A stretch of 64,000 bases of DNA. It comes from Clostridia bacterium (GTDB lineage: Bacteria > Bacillota > Clostridia > Oscillospirales > CAG-272). The notes beneath the pieces were generated by a model. The model saw nothing but the letters and a program-made list of their open reading frames with translations, ran no database searches and was not told the origin of the DNA. The stretch covers positions 1 to 64,000 of the forward strand of contig JAFTQL010000015.1 in assembly GCA_017462795.1 (NCBI GenBank). The letters run 5' to 3'. Position numbers and translations under genes: made by a program. Shown here piece by piece: positions 33,067 to 43,255 of this stretch; position 1 is the stretch's first letter; the number at the start of each line of letters is the position of its first letter.

Positions 33067-35328
33067 ATGGCGCTACTTACACTTAAGGACATCGGAAAAA
33101 TTTATGTTTCCGAGGGTAATGTCGCCGTTGGTATCAGAGGGGTGAATCTGTCCTTCGACCGCGGCGAATTTGTGGCAGTGACGGGTAAATCCGGCTCGGG
33201 TAAATCCACACTGCTCAATGTCATCAGCGGTATGGACTCATATGAAGAGGGCGAGATGTATGTTGAGGGGCAGACCACCTCTCACTACCTCCAGCCCGAA
33301 TGGGAGGAGTACAGACAGAAATACATCTCCTTTATCTTTCAGGATTACAACATAATCGAGAGCTTCACTGTTTTACAGAACGTGGAGCTGGCGCTTATGC
33401 ACATCGAGGACAAAAAGGAGAGGCGGGAGCGCGCTCTGGAGCTGCTTCGCCGCGTTGGTCTGTCCTCTCACATAAAGCAGAAGGGAAGCAAGCTGTCGGG
33501 CGGTCAGAAGCAGAGGACGGTAATTGCCCGCGCTCTCGCCAAGGACAGTCCCATAATCCTTGCCGACGAGCCCACGGGTAACCTTGATTCTGCCACATCC
33601 GCCGAGATAATCGAGCTTCTCAGGGAGGTATCCCGCGACAAGCTGCTTATTGTTGTCACCCACAACTTCGAGCAGGTGGAGAAGTGCGCCACAAGACATA
33701 TACGTATATTTGACGGCGCGGTGGAGTCCGACCATGTTCTCAGCCGTCCCGAGACTGATGTCGAGCCGGTGGCGGCGGTGCGTCAAAGAAAGGAGCTGCC
33801 CGCAAAGAAGGCTGTCAGAAACGGTCTGACTCTCGGACGCACCATATTTACCGCAAAGCCAAAGCTGTCCTTCTTCCTTTGCATGCTTATGATAATAGGT
33901 ACGTTGGGAGTCTTTCTTGTCACCTCGCTTCTCGGTGAGGCGGCACAGATGTTTGAGGACAACACAATGTTCACCCACATAGACGGGCGAGTGGTGGTCA
34001 CCAACGGAAACGGAGAGGTTATCTCCCGTGAGCAACTTGACGAGATAGCCCGTAAGTACGGAGCCGAGGCGCAGCTTGCCCACGACGTACTTCTTGACAT
34101 GGAGACCCATATAAATCTCGTTGAGTCCGAGGAATACAACCTGTGGTATGTAAACGCCCGCAACACCTACGGCGAGGATTTTGGAGACGACATCATAGGC
34201 AGGTATCCCGAGAAAGCGAACGAGGTGTTCCTGTATGTTCCCATTTCTTACAAGAATGTGTTTGGTGACGGCACGAGCGGCGGAGTGGAGTGCGCCACCA
34301 TAAACTGGAATCACACCTTTGAGCTGGAGGTGGTCGGAGTCAAGTATTACTACGACAACAACATTCCCGCAAAGTGTCTGTTTACGGAGGAGGGCTTCCG
34401 CACAGCCACGGCGGTTTATTATCTGCAGAGCTATGATGTCAACATCCGCGTTGAGGTAATGGACGACAAGGGCGCTCAGGTGTATTCCATCGACTACTAC
34501 AGCTTCTACCCATCCTTTGACCTTGAGGGCGGGGACGTGTATATATACGACTCCGAGTATTACAGATATCTCAAAACCTGGGGAGAGGATAATCTGAGCA
34601 CCACCGTAAGCTTTACCTCCAGCTACTACAACTATAACTACTATTATTATCAGTCCTCCGATACCTATGTTTTCAGCAGAATATTTGACGACGAGGATAT
34701 CGTAAAGTCCGCTCCCGACGGTACTTACAGTAACTATGAGCTTCTCATAAGCACCGACACGCTGTGCGAGATGGCGGAGGAGGTGCTGAGTGAGTCCTAC
34801 TCTCAGGCGTCGCTGTTCTTTGCGAATGACAAGGAGGCTAGAGAGGCGGCTCGAGTCATGCGTGACGATGGCTATATCGCAGTTTCCTCTGACACCACCT
34901 ATGTGCCCGACGCCTCCACCACCATAATGAACCTTTTGCTGTACATTATGATGGCGTTTGTATGGCTGATGGCAATACTCTTCCTCGCCTTCTTTATCAA
35001 CCTCTGCTCAAGCAGAGCGCTCAGCGCCTTCAAGAGCGACATGGCAATCATGCGCTCCATGGGTATCGGCGTGCGCGTGATACAGGTGAGCATGTATGTG
35101 CGTATGCTCATAGCCCTTATCCCCGCTTACATCACTGTGATAGCCGCGGCGCTCATTATCTTCCTCAACCCAACGCTCAACGGTTATTTTGTCTTCCTGT
35201 ACCCGTGGCAGTACGCGCTTATATTTGTGGGAATGCTCATCCTCACCGCGCGTATCACCTACAAGCAGGTGCGCAAGCTCTTCCGTGAGAGTGTCAAGAA
35301 ATCCCTGAAAGGAGGCAACGCCGAATGA
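33067..35328 (+). CDS. Fused ABC ATPase-permease (MacB/FtsX type), subunit 1
   Basis: Residues 1-225 form a MacB/LolD-type ATPase: Walker A TGKSGSGKSTLLNVI, signature LSGGQKQRTVIARAL, Walker B ILADEPTGNLDSAT. A helix near residue 275, an external domain of about 300 residues rich in tyrosine, and three helices in the last 130 residues (FtsX-like, with SFKSDMAIMRSMGIG-type segment) complete it. The 753-residue fusion is coupled by an ATGA overlap to a second fused protein, so the transporter is probably a heterodimer. MacB-type pumps move substrates in the envelope by mechanotransmission. The substrate is unknown. Confidence 0.85.
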   Translation: MALLTLKDIGKIYVSEGNVAVGIRGVNLSFDRGEFVAVTGKSGSGKSTLLNVISGMDSYEEGEMYVEGQTTSHYLQPEWEEYRQKYISFIFQDYNIIESFTVLQNVELALMHIEDKKERRERALELLRRVGLSSHIKQKGSKLSGGQKQRTVIARALAKDSPIILADEPTGNLDSATSAEIIELLREVSRDKLLIVVTHNFEQVEKCATRHIRIFDGAVESDHVLSRPETDVEPVAAVRQRKELPAKKAVRNGLTLGRTIFTAKPKLSFFLCMLMIIGTLGVFLVTSLLGEAAQMFEDNTMFTHIDGRVVVTNGNGEVISREQLDEIARKYGAEAQLAHDVLLDMETHINLVESEEYNLWYVNARNTYGEDFGDDIIGRYPEKANEVFLYVPISYKNVFGDGTSGGVECATINWNHTFELEVVGVKYYYDNNIPAKCLFTEEGFRTATAVYYLQSYDVNIRVEVMDDKGAQVYSIDYYSFYPSFDLEGGDVYIYDSEYYRYLKTWGEDNLSTTVSFTSSYYNYNYYYYQSSDTYVFSRIFDDEDIVKSAPDGTYSNYELLISTDTLCEMAEEVLSESYSQASLFFANDKEAREAARVMRDDGYIAVSSDTTYVPDASTTIMNLLLYIMMAFVWLMAILFLAFFINLCSSRALSAFKSDMAIMRSMGIGVRVIQVSMYVRMLIALIPAYITVIAAALIIFLNPTLNGYFVFLYPWQYALIFVGMLILTARITYKQVRKLFRESVKKSLKGGNAE

Positions 35329-38300
35329 TAGGAATAAGATCCCTTAATAAGTATTTCAACAAGGGAAAGCAGAACGAGATACATGTTATCAACGATGTAA
35401 GTCTTGAGCTTCCCGACAGAGGTATGGTGGCTATATTCGGTAAGAGCGGATGCGGAAAGACCACACTTCTCAATGTCATCGGCGGTCTTGACAGCTTTGG
35501 AAGCGGAAGCCTTACCATAGAGGGAAAGGATATCAGAAGCGACACCGACCGTATACGCAACAAGTATATAGGATATATTTTCCAGAACTATAACCTCAAC
35601 AAGTCCGAGTCCTGCTTTGACAACGTGGCTGACGCTCTCCGCCTTTGCGGTATGACCGACGAGGCGCAGATAGAGGAGAGAGTCATGGCGGCGCTTGCCA
35701 ACGTGGACATGGACAAATACCGCAACCGTACTCCCGATACGCTATCAGGCGGTCAGCAGCAGAGAATAGCTATTGCCCGCGCCATAGTCAAAAATCCCCG
35801 CATAATCCTTGCCGATGAGCCAACGGGAAACCTCGACGAGGCGAATACGGTAATGATAATGGATCTGCTCCGTCAGATAGCCAAGGATCACCTTGTCCTG
35901 CTTGTCACCCACGAGGCAAACCTTGTGGACTTCTACTGCGACACGGTAGTAGAGCTGAGCGACGGACGTGTGGTGAGCATCAAGCAGAATGCCGCCACGG
36001 GCGGATACGCGGCGAGAGACAAGAACCACATCTACCTCGGTGAGCTGGAAAAATCGGGACTTTCGGGTCCTTCCGCCGAGATAGAATACTACGGAGACAC
36101 CCCCGAGGAGCCTGTAAGACTGAAGATAATCAACAACGGCGGCAAGCTTTATGTTCAGATAAACACCAAGGGCGTGCAGGTGCTGGACGAATTCAGCGAG
36201 ATCAAGCTCAAGGAGGGCGTTTACGAGAGTCGCGCCGATAAGAACTCGGTCAGCGAGGGCATTGACATGTCAAAGCTACCGCCCGTGGAGGGCAGCCGCT
36301 TCGGTCATCTGTTCTCCCTCGGCTCGTCCGTAAAGAGCGGGTACGTTTCCAATTTCAAAAACCGCAAGAAGGGCAAGAAGGTACTGCGCGGCTGTATGTG
36401 CCTGTTCGCCGCCGTGGTGGTGTTTATGAGCGCCGTTTTCGGTACGGTGTTCTCCGACCTTATCAATGCGGGAAAATCCTATAACCATAATGTTTTCTAT
36501 GTCTATACTCCCGACGGTGAGGTGTCCGCCAAGCTCAATGCGGCGGTTGGCTCTGCCGACAGCGGTATCGACTACGTAAGACTGATGTACGACATTCCCT
36601 ACGGTGACTCAAACGTCAAGTTCTACACAGGATTTTTTGAGACCTTTGAGTCGGCTTACTATGACGAGAGCTTCAGGACCAACGCTGTCTATCTTGACAT
36701 GTCCCTTGGTGAGAAGCTACCTCTTGTGGCGGGCAAAAACGAGGGTCTTGCCACCGAGGAGATACTTGTGACCACGGCTGTCGCCGACGAGCTTCTTGAG
36801 CTTTCCTCGCTGGGATATATCACCGAGTACAAGAACCTTATCGGTCTTATAACAAACTCGCTGTATATAAACGGCATGAATCTGCGTATAGCGGGAGTTG
36901 TGGAGTCGGACGAGAGCGCTATCTATCTGACCGAGCTTGCCATGGCTAAGTACGTGGTGAGAAACTCGAACAACAAGGTCTATCTCGGCTCGGATATCAG
37001 TCTTGATATACCCAAGGGCGAGACTGTGCTTGCTATCAGAAGCGAGAGAGCTGACGGCGTTGCCTACCCCAAGGTTGGCGAGACAGTGATCATAGAGGGC
37101 AGGGAGCTGAAGGTTGCAAAAACGGTTACCTATCACTCAAGCTATGAGGATTGGCTTGTGTCCCAAGGGATTAAAAAGGATGACGCCTATGTGTATTTCC
37201 TCGACGTTGTCGCCTCCGAGAACCCCTCGCTTTCCAAGGACTCCGATGAATTCGCTAATGCGGTCGATGACGCTCTCGAAAACAGATATTATGAGTTTTA
37301 CGACTATTATTATGCGGATATAGTAAAATACTTTGAGGAGCTGTATATGTTTGATCCCGACAACACGGATCTGAGAATAATGTTCGAGCATGGTGGAGAA
37401 GAGATGAAGTACATGTATATGCCCGAGGATTATTACAAGGCGGTGAAGTATAAGGAGCAGAACGGAAGATATCCCACGCAGTCGGAGCTGGAGCGGGCGT
37501 ATAACTCTTTGCCCGATCTCAAGGATACCGTGAACAGATACTACGACATGTACAACGATAAGTATTATTACGGCTCGAATATGTATATAGATCTCAACGC
37601 CTATTTTGTAAGCGATGAGGACTATATCGGCTTCTCCAAGCAGACAGGCGAGACGCACGACAGCGCGAAAAACTATTATTATACCGACGTTTACTATCCC
37701 GAAAAGGGCGATATCATTATAGAAGGGGTCATTCCCGCCTCTGTGGATATAATGATGGATTACGCCTATCCGGGCTCGTTCAAGTACACGGTCATCCATT
37801 CCACTGACCCCGAGAAGACCGAGGCGTATCTCTTGGGCGAGTTCTCGGAGCTTGAAACTCCCTATCCCGATATGAAGGCGGTGCTGACACCCGACGGTAT
37901 ATTTAAGCAGACGGTGCAGGAGAACAGCCTGGAGATAATAGCGGGTATTATAACGCTGGCGGTTATACTTGCCATAATGAGCGTTTGCATGTACTTCATC
38001 ATGCGCTCGTCCCTTATGAACAGAATAAAGGAGATAGGTATCTACAGAGCCATAGGCGTGTCAAAGAAGAATCTTGTATTCAAGTTCTTTATTGAGGCGG
38101 TGGTGCTTACCACGCTGACGGTGTTCATAGGCTATCTGGCAGTAAGCGCGTTCCTGTTTATCTGCCTTGGTGCGTCGCCCCTTGTGTCGGTGGTGCTGTA
38201 TTATCCCCTGTGGATGGCGGGAGCTATCCTTGTGATACTTTACGCCCTGTCCCTCTTCTGCGGAACACTGCCCATAATGTCGCTCCTCAGAAAGACCCCC

Positions 38301-38330
38301 AGCGCGATAATTGCCAAGTACGATATATAG
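35325..38330 (+). CDS. Fused ABC ATPase-permease (MacB/FtsX type), subunit 2
   Basis: The 1001-residue protein has an N-terminal ATPase (Walker A FGKSGCGKTTLLNVI, signature LSGGQQQRIAIARAI, Walker B ILADEPTGNLDEA), a cytoplasmic link of about 120 residues, a helix near 360, an external domain of about 480 residues and three C-terminal helices. The last part carries SLMNRIKEIGIYRAIGVSKK, the typical FtsX/MacB coupling segment. The external domain is unusually large. It follows subunit 1 by ATGA overlap, and a terminator lies about 65 bases after the stop. Confidence 0.85.
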   Translation: MIGIRSLNKYFNKGKQNEIHVINDVSLELPDRGMVAIFGKSGCGKTTLLNVIGGLDSFGSGSLTIEGKDIRSDTDRIRNKYIGYIFQNYNLNKSESCFDNVADALRLCGMTDEAQIEERVMAALANVDMDKYRNRTPDTLSGGQQQRIAIARAIVKNPRIILADEPTGNLDEANTVMIMDLLRQIAKDHLVLLVTHEANLVDFYCDTVVELSDGRVVSIKQNAATGGYAARDKNHIYLGELEKSGLSGPSAEIEYYGDTPEEPVRLKIINNGGKLYVQINTKGVQVLDEFSEIKLKEGVYESRADKNSVSEGIDMSKLPPVEGSRFGHLFSLGSSVKSGYVSNFKNRKKGKKVLRGCMCLFAAVVVFMSAVFGTVFSDLINAGKSYNHNVFYVYTPDGEVSAKLNAAVGSADSGIDYVRLMYDIPYGDSNVKFYTGFFETFESAYYDESFRTNAVYLDMSLGEKLPLVAGKNEGLATEEILVTTAVADELLELSSLGYITEYKNLIGLITNSLYINGMNLRIAGVVESDESAIYLTELAMAKYVVRNSNNKVYLGSDISLDIPKGETVLAIRSERADGVAYPKVGETVIIEGRELKVAKTVTYHSSYEDWLVSQGIKKDDAYVYFLDVVASENPSLSKDSDEFANAVDDALENRYYEFYDYYYADIVKYFEELYMFDPDNTDLRIMFEHGGEEMKYMYMPEDYYKAVKYKEQNGRYPTQSELERAYNSLPDLKDTVNRYYDMYNDKYYYGSNMYIDLNAYFVSDEDYIGFSKQTGETHDSAKNYYYTDVYYPEKGDIIIEGVIPASVDIMMDYAYPGSFKYTVIHSTDPEKTEAYLLGEFSELETPYPDMKAVLTPDGIFKQTVQENSLEIIAGIITLAVILAIMSVCMYFIMRSSLMNRIKEIGIYRAIGVSKKNLVFKFFIEAVVLTTLTVFIGYLAVSAFLFICLGASPLVSVVLYYPLWMAGAILVILYALSLFCGTLPIMSLLRKTPSAIIAKYDI

Positions 38331-38394
38331 TATAGCAGAACAGTAATTCAAAAAAACTGCTTTGCCGTATAGGTCAGGCAGACACGAAAACAAT

Positions 38395-38445
38395 AAAAAA
38401 GCTGAGACAATTGCTTTATGATAAAGCTTTTGGCTCAGCTTTTTT
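38395..38445 (+). terminator. Terminator of the fused ABC operon
   Basis: AAAAAAGCTGAG (38395-38406) pairs with CTCAGCTTTTTT (38434-38445), with an inner GCTTTAT/ATAAAGC stem. Confidence 0.85.
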
Positions 38446-38560
38446 GTTTGTATTATGAATCTCAGATACGGTCGGAGGATGATATCCTCATCTTGTATAC
38501 GCAGAAAGCCTCAACATCACTCCCCACTTACACTGTCAATGTCGCAATATGTGAAAACAA

Positions 38561-38590
38561 AAAAGGCTATGCTTTTCGCGATAGCCTTTT
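38561..38590 (-). terminator. Terminator of asnA
   Basis: AAAAGGCTAT (38561-38570) pairs with ATAGCCTTTT (38581-38590). Read on the minus strand it ends in six T. Confidence 0.8.
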
Positions 38591-38610
38591 GATGTGTTAT
38601 TGCTTTTGGA

Positions 38611-39618
38611 TCAAAGCAACGGTATTCCGTTTTCCTCGCAGATGCGGACGGTCTCCGCGTCCCAGATGCTGGACTGTACCTCGCCGATGTGGGCACAACC
38701 CATCATGAGCATGCAAAGCCTGGACTGACCTATGCCGCCGCCGATGGTGAGAGGCAACTCGTCGTTAAGAAGCATTTTGTGGAAGGGAAGCGAGCGGCGG
38801 CTGTCACAGCCCGCAAGCGTGAGCTGACGGTCAAGAGACTCAGCGTCAACACGGATTCCCATGGAGGATATCTCAACGCCTCTGCCGAGAACATCGTTCC
38901 AGAAGAATATGTCGCCGTTGAGCTGCCAGTCGTCATAGTCGGGCGCTCTGCCGTCGTGGGGCTTGCCCGAGCGGAGCTTGCCGCCTATCTGCATGATAAA
39001 CGCTGTTTTATGCTCCTTTACGTATGCGCTCTCCCGCTCAGAGCCCGTCATGTCGGGGTACATGTCCTCAAGCTCCTGTGTGGTGACAAAGGACACCTCT
39101 CTGCACAGCTCGGTCTTGAGTTGGGGGAAACGTACATGGAGACGGTCGTTCGTGTTGCAGATGGCGTTTACGATAGACGTTACTATCAGCTTGAGATATT
39201 CGGTATTCCTTGTCTCCTTGGTGATGATCTTCTCCCAGTCCCACTGATCGACGTAAATGGAGTGGAGATTGTCAAGAGATTCGTCACGGCGGATAGCGTT
39301 CATGTCGGTATACAGACCGTTGCCCACGGAGAAGTTATAGCGCTTGAGAGCCAGTCTTTTCCATTTTGCCAGAGAGTGAACCACCTGAGCGTCCACACCG
39401 ATGGCGGGTACGTCAAAGGAAACGGGGCGCTCATAGCCGTTGAGGTTGTCGTTAAGTCCCGACTCCTCGGTTACAAACAGCGGAGCGGACACGCGCTTGA
39501 GGTTCAGCGCCTCGGCAAACTCCTCCTGAAATGTGCGCTTGATATAAGCGATGGCTTTTTGTGTGTTGTATTCGTCCAGAGGCGGACGGTAGTCTTTGGG
39601 GATGAATATCTTGTTCAT
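38611..39618 (-). CDS. asnA: Aspartate-ammonia ligase (asparagine synthetase A)
   Basis: The 335-residue protein matches AsnA throughout: [20 protein letters not shown] near residue 50, [16 protein letters not shown], the adenylate-forming core [13 protein letters not shown], and the C-terminal [14 protein letters not shown]. AsnA is a class II aaRS-like homodimer that makes asparagine from aspartate, ammonia and ATP. It has its own promoter and terminator. The next gene on the same strand, upstream, is asnS, the enzyme that uses its product. Confidence 0.96.
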   Translation of the reverse strand: MNKIFIPKDYRPPLDEYNTQKAIAYIKRTFQEEFAEALNLKRVSAPLFVTEESGLNDNLNGYERPVSFDVPAIGVDAQVVHSLAKWKRLALKRYNFSVGNGLYTDMNAIRRDESLDNLHSIYVDQWDWEKIITKETRNTEYLKLIVTSIVNAICNTNDRLHVRFPQLKTELCREVSFVTTQELEDMYPDMTGSERESAYVKEHKTAFIMQIGGKLRSGKPHDGRAPDYDDWQLNGDIFFWNDVLGRGVEISSMGIRVDAESLDRQLTLAGCDSRRSLPFHKMLLNDELPLTIGGGIGQSRLCMLMMGCAHIGEVQSSIWDAETVRICEENGIPLL

Positions 39619-39665
39619 TATATATTTTCCTTCCTTGTTGAAGTGTAGTTGACTATCACCTATTA

Positions 39666-39694
39666 ATTATATAATAAAATCCCTTTAAAATCAA
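39666..39694 (-). promoter_or_regulatory. Promoter of asnA
   Basis: On the minus strand TTGATT (39689-39694) and TATAAT (39666-39671) are 17 bases apart. No T-box leader is visible in the short 5' region. Confidence 0.7.
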
Positions 39695-39770
39695 TACTTT
39701 TTCCGAAATTAGTGAAAAATATCGCCCAATTTGATGCTCTGTGTTCTTTCGTTAAGATCGCGCGTAAAAA

Positions 39771-39812
39771 AGCACATGGCATCCCGTAGATGTGGCGGGA
39801 GTGCCATGTGCT
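39771..39812 (-). terminator. Terminator of asnS
   Basis: AGCACATGGCA (39771-39781) pairs with TGCCATGTGCT (39802-39812), with an inner TCCCG/CGGGA stem and a T tract on the minus strand. Confidence 0.85.
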
Positions 39813-39832
39813 ATTATTTTATTTCGGAGAGA

Positions 39833-41227
39833 TCAATACTCCGCGTTGCCTACTGTTCTGGGGTAGGGGAGAACGTCGCGGATATTGGAGATGCCTGTGA
39901 GGTACATGATGATACGCTCAAAGCCCAGTCCGTAGCCTGCGTGCTTTGTGCCGCCGAAGCGACGGAGGTTGAGATACCACCAATAGTCCTCTTCGTTAAG
40001 ACCACATTCAGCCATTCTTGCGGTGAGAACGTCGATACGCTCCTCACGCTGTGAGCCGCCGATGATCTCGCCCACACCGGGAACAAGCAGATCCATTGCG
40101 GCAACGGTCTTTCCGTCGTCGTTCAGTCTCATATAGAACGCCTTGATCTCCTTGGGGTAGTCGATAACGAATACGGGACACTTGAAGATCTGCTCTGTCA
40201 GATAGCGCTCATGCTCCGTCTGCAGGTCAATACCCCATTCAACGGGGTACTTGAAGTCAGCGCCGCTCTTCTTGAGAAGCTCGACAGCCTCGGTATATGT
40301 GACCTTCTTGTACTCGCTGTTGGCAAGTGTCGTAAGTCTGTCAAGCAGACCCTTTTCAACAAACTTGTTGAAGAACTCCACTTCCTGAGGGCAATTTTCA
40401 AGAATGTGGCGGATGATATACTGTATCATATCCCAAGCCAGCTGCATGTTGTCGTCAAGGTCCGCAAAGGCGATCTCGGGCTCTATCATCCAGAACTCAG
40501 CCGCGTGCCTTGCGGTGTTGGAGTTCTCGGCGCGGAAGGTAGGACCAAAGGTGTATATCTTACCGTAAGCCAAGGCATAAGTCTCGCCCTCAAGCTGACC
40601 TGATACCGTAAGGTTTGCGGATTTTCCGAAGAAGTCCTGAGAGAAATCTATCTTACCGTCCTCGGTTCTGGGGGGATTTTCCATGTCAAGCGTGGTTACC
40701 CTGAACATCTCTCCCGCTCCCTCGCAGTCGGAGGCGGTGATGATGGGGGTGTGGACATAAACAAAGCCGCGGTCATGGAAGAACTTGTGAATGGCGTAAG
40801 CCGCCTCGCTTCTCACTCTGAACGCCGCGGAGAACAGATTTGTTCTGGGGCGCAGATACGCCTGCTCGCGCAGGAATTCCACGGTATGTCTCTTGGGCTG
40901 AAGGGGATAGTCGGGAGTGGAAGTGCCCTCGACGGCGATCTCGGTCGCCTTGATCTCAAAGGGCTGCTTCATACCGGGAGTAAGCTCCACAATGCCCTTT
41001 ACCACCAGCGCCGCGCCGATGTTCTGATGGGCGATCTCATCGTAATTATTTATTTTTTCGCGTTCAAAAACCACCTGAACGCTCTTGTGACAGCTACCGT
41101 CATTAAGGTCGATAAAGCCAAATGCCTTGCTGTCACGCAGGTTGCGTACCCAACCGCCGATAACAACAGCCTTTCCTCCGAATTCCTCGGGATTCTCATA
41201 AATAGAGCGTACAAAATCTCTTTTCAT
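39833..41227 (-). CDS. asnS: Asparaginyl-tRNA synthetase
   Basis: The 464-residue class IIb synthetase has an N-terminal OB-fold anticodon-binding domain ([20 protein letters not shown]) and a catalytic domain with motif 2 region [20 protein letters not shown] and motif 3 [15 protein letters not shown]. The Asn-type segment [12 protein letters not shown] is present. It charges tRNA-Asn in the cytoplasm. It has its own consensus promoter and terminator, so it is transcribed separately from asnA. Confidence 0.96.
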   Translation of the reverse strand: MKRDFVRSIYENPEEFGGKAVVIGGWVRNLRDSKAFGFIDLNDGSCHKSVQVVFEREKINNYDEIAHQNIGAALVVKGIVELTPGMKQPFEIKATEIAVEGTSTPDYPLQPKRHTVEFLREQAYLRPRTNLFSAAFRVRSEAAYAIHKFFHDRGFVYVHTPIITASDCEGAGEMFRVTTLDMENPPRTEDGKIDFSQDFFGKSANLTVSGQLEGETYALAYGKIYTFGPTFRAENSNTARHAAEFWMIEPEIAFADLDDNMQLAWDMIQYIIRHILENCPQEVEFFNKFVEKGLLDRLTTLANSEYKKVTYTEAVELLKKSGADFKYPVEWGIDLQTEHERYLTEQIFKCPVFVIDYPKEIKAFYMRLNDDGKTVAAMDLLVPGVGEIIGGSQREERIDVLTARMAECGLNEEDYWWYLNLRRFGGTKHAGYGLGFERIIMYLTGISNIRDVLPYPRTVGNAEY

Positions 41228-41264
41228 AGCATTTCACCGTCCGTATTATATAATATAACAATTT

Positions 41265-41293
41265 ATTATATCACCATATCCCCGTTTTGTCAA
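41265..41293 (-). promoter_or_regulatory. Promoter of asnS
   Basis: On the minus strand TTGACA (41288-41293) and TATAAT (41265-41270) are 17 bases apart, divergent from the ABC exporter promoter. Confidence 0.75.
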
Positions 41294-41333
41294 TCATTTT
41301 TCGGAAAAAAGCACTCCGCATTTTGCATTTATA

Positions 41334-41362
41334 TTGACAATCCACTTGATCTGTGATACAAT
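41334..41362 (+). promoter_or_regulatory. Promoter of the ABC exporter gene
   Basis: TTGACA (41334-41339) and TACAAT (41357-41362) with a 17-base spacer. This rules out translation starts at or before 41334. Confidence 0.75.
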
Positions 41363-41396
41363 AATAAGGATATGTTTTAAAGAGAGAAGGTATAGA

Positions 41397-43139
41397 ATGT
41401 TTAAAAGGTTTATCGCGTACTACAAGCCGCACAAGGTGGTGTTCGGGCTGGACATGCTTGCGTCATTGGTGGTGTCGCTGGTGGGTATCGTGTACCCCAT
41501 AGTCACCCGCGAGATGCTCAACGACCTCATCCCTAACAGAAACTACCGCATGGTGGTCATATTCGGTCTTACGCTTCTGGGGCTTTATTTTGTCAGGATG
41601 CTGCTCAATTATTTCATCCAGTATTACGGTCACGTTATGGGCGTGCGTATGCAGGCGCAGATGCGGTCGGACATGTTCAGGCATCTGGAGAAGCTTCCGT
41701 ATAAATTCTACGACAACAACGAGACGGGAAAGATAATGTCCCGTATGACAACGGATCTGTGGGAGATAAGCGAGCTTGCCCACCACGGACCCGAGAATCT
41801 GCTGATATCCTGTATTTCGGTGGTGGTGTCCTTTATCTATCTTTACAGCATAAATCCCTGGCTTACGCTGATAATCTTCGCCTGTGTTCCGTTTCTGCTC
41901 CTTATCGCGCTGGCGCTCCGCAAAAAGATGAGAAACGCCTTTATGGAGAGCAGAAAGTCCATTGCCGTTATCAACTCTTCACTTGAGAGCAGTATCTCGG
42001 GTATCCGTGTCACAAAGGCGTTTGACAACGCTGATAAGGAGGAGGAGAAGTTTGAGGACGGAAACCGCCAATTCACCATGGCGCGTGACGATGCCTACAA
42101 GGCTATGGGACGCTTCCATTCGGGAACGGCGTTCATAACCGATATATTCAATGTTGTGGTTCTTATCGCAGGCGGATTTTTTCTTTACAACGGTCAGATA
42201 CAGTTCGGAGACTACTCGGCGTTCATTGTGTCGGTGAACCTGTTCATCAACCCAGTCATGACGCTGATAAACTTCATGGAGCAATATCAGAATGGCGTTA
42301 CGGGCTTTGAGAGATTTCTTGAGATCATGGACGAGAAGCCGGAGGAGGACGCGCCCGGGGCGACGGATATCGAGAGTGTTGAGGGACACCTTGAGTTTTG
42401 CAATGTCGTATGCTCCTATGACGGACATAAGGACGTTCTTCGCGGCATTGACCTGCGCATTCCAAAGGGAAAGAAATTTGCCCTTGTGGGACCCTCGGGC
42501 GGCGGAAAGACAACCATATGCCACCTTATCCCCCATTTTTACGATATAGAGTCGGGAGAGATACTCATCGACGGCAGAAAGATAGACTCTATCACAAAAA
42601 GCTCGCTCCGCAGGAATATCGGTATAGTTCAACAGGATATTTATCTGTTCAATGCCAGCATCAAGGACAATATCCTCTATGGCAGACTTGACGCCACCGA
42701 CGAAGAGGTGATAGAGGCGGCAAAGAGAGCCAATATCCACGACTATATCATGACCCTTGAGGAGGGTTACGATACGCAGATAGGCGAGCGAGGCGTGAGA
42801 CTTTCGGGCGGACAGAAGCAAAGGCTTTCCATAGCCCGCGTATTCCTCAAAAATCCCCCCATACTCATACTCGACGAGGCAACAAGCGCACTTGACAATA
42901 CCACGGAGATACTCATCCAGAAGGCGCTGGACGAGCTGTGCGTCGGCAGGACTACACTTGTGGTGGCGCACCGACTTTCCACCATCAAGAACGCCGACGA
43001 GATAGCTGTGGTAAGCGGTGGAAGGATAATAGAGCAGGGTAGCCACGATGAGCTTATAGCGGCAAACGGCGAATACTCCAAGCTCTATCAGCTCCAGTTC
43101 CGCACCGATGTCGACGCGCCAACTGTGGAGATAGGATAA
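41397..43139 (+). CDS. ABC exporter, fused membrane and ATPase domains (MsbA/LmrA-like)
   Basis: The start is ATG 41397 behind GAGAAGG. The 580-residue protein has six helices in residues 1-310 and an ATPase domain in the rest: Walker A ALVGPSGGGKTT, Q-loop GIVQQDIYLFNASI, signature VRLSGGQKQRLSIARVF, Walker B ILILDEATSALD, H-loop VVAHRLST. This is the standard half-exporter plan, acting as a homodimer in the cytoplasmic membrane. Family members move lipids, drugs or peptides; the substrate cannot be read here. It is a single gene. Confidence 0.9.
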   Translation: MFKRFIAYYKPHKVVFGLDMLASLVVSLVGIVYPIVTREMLNDLIPNRNYRMVVIFGLTLLGLYFVRMLLNYFIQYYGHVMGVRMQAQMRSDMFRHLEKLPYKFYDNNETGKIMSRMTTDLWEISELAHHGPENLLISCISVVVSFIYLYSINPWLTLIIFACVPFLLLIALALRKKMRNAFMESRKSIAVINSSLESSISGIRVTKAFDNADKEEEKFEDGNRQFTMARDDAYKAMGRFHSGTAFITDIFNVVVLIAGGFFLYNGQIQFGDYSAFIVSVNLFINPVMTLINFMEQYQNGVTGFERFLEIMDEKPEEDAPGATDIESVEGHLEFCNVVCSYDGHKDVLRGIDLRIPKGKKFALVGPSGGGKTTICHLIPHFYDIESGEILIDGRKIDSITKSSLRRNIGIVQQDIYLFNASIKDNILYGRLDATDEEVIEAAKRANIHDYIMTLEEGYDTQIGERGVRLSGGQKQRLSIARVFLKNPPILILDEATSALDNTTEILIQKALDELCVGRTTLVVAHRLSTIKNADEIAVVSGGRIIEQGSHDELIAANGEYSKLYQLQFRTDVDAPTVEIG

Positions 43140-43255
43140 GCAACCGGTGATGAATTGCCCTGTGGGCATGATGGGTTACCGTCAATTCATTCTCATCATA
43201 ATTATTGCATGTCAAACAACACATAAAAATTATTCATATTCATAATCCAACTATC

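Noticed and set aside
38418-38708. Plus-strand 96-codon frame upstream of asnA's end
   Set aside because: It spans two terminators and runs into asnA antisense, with no ribosome site or family pattern.
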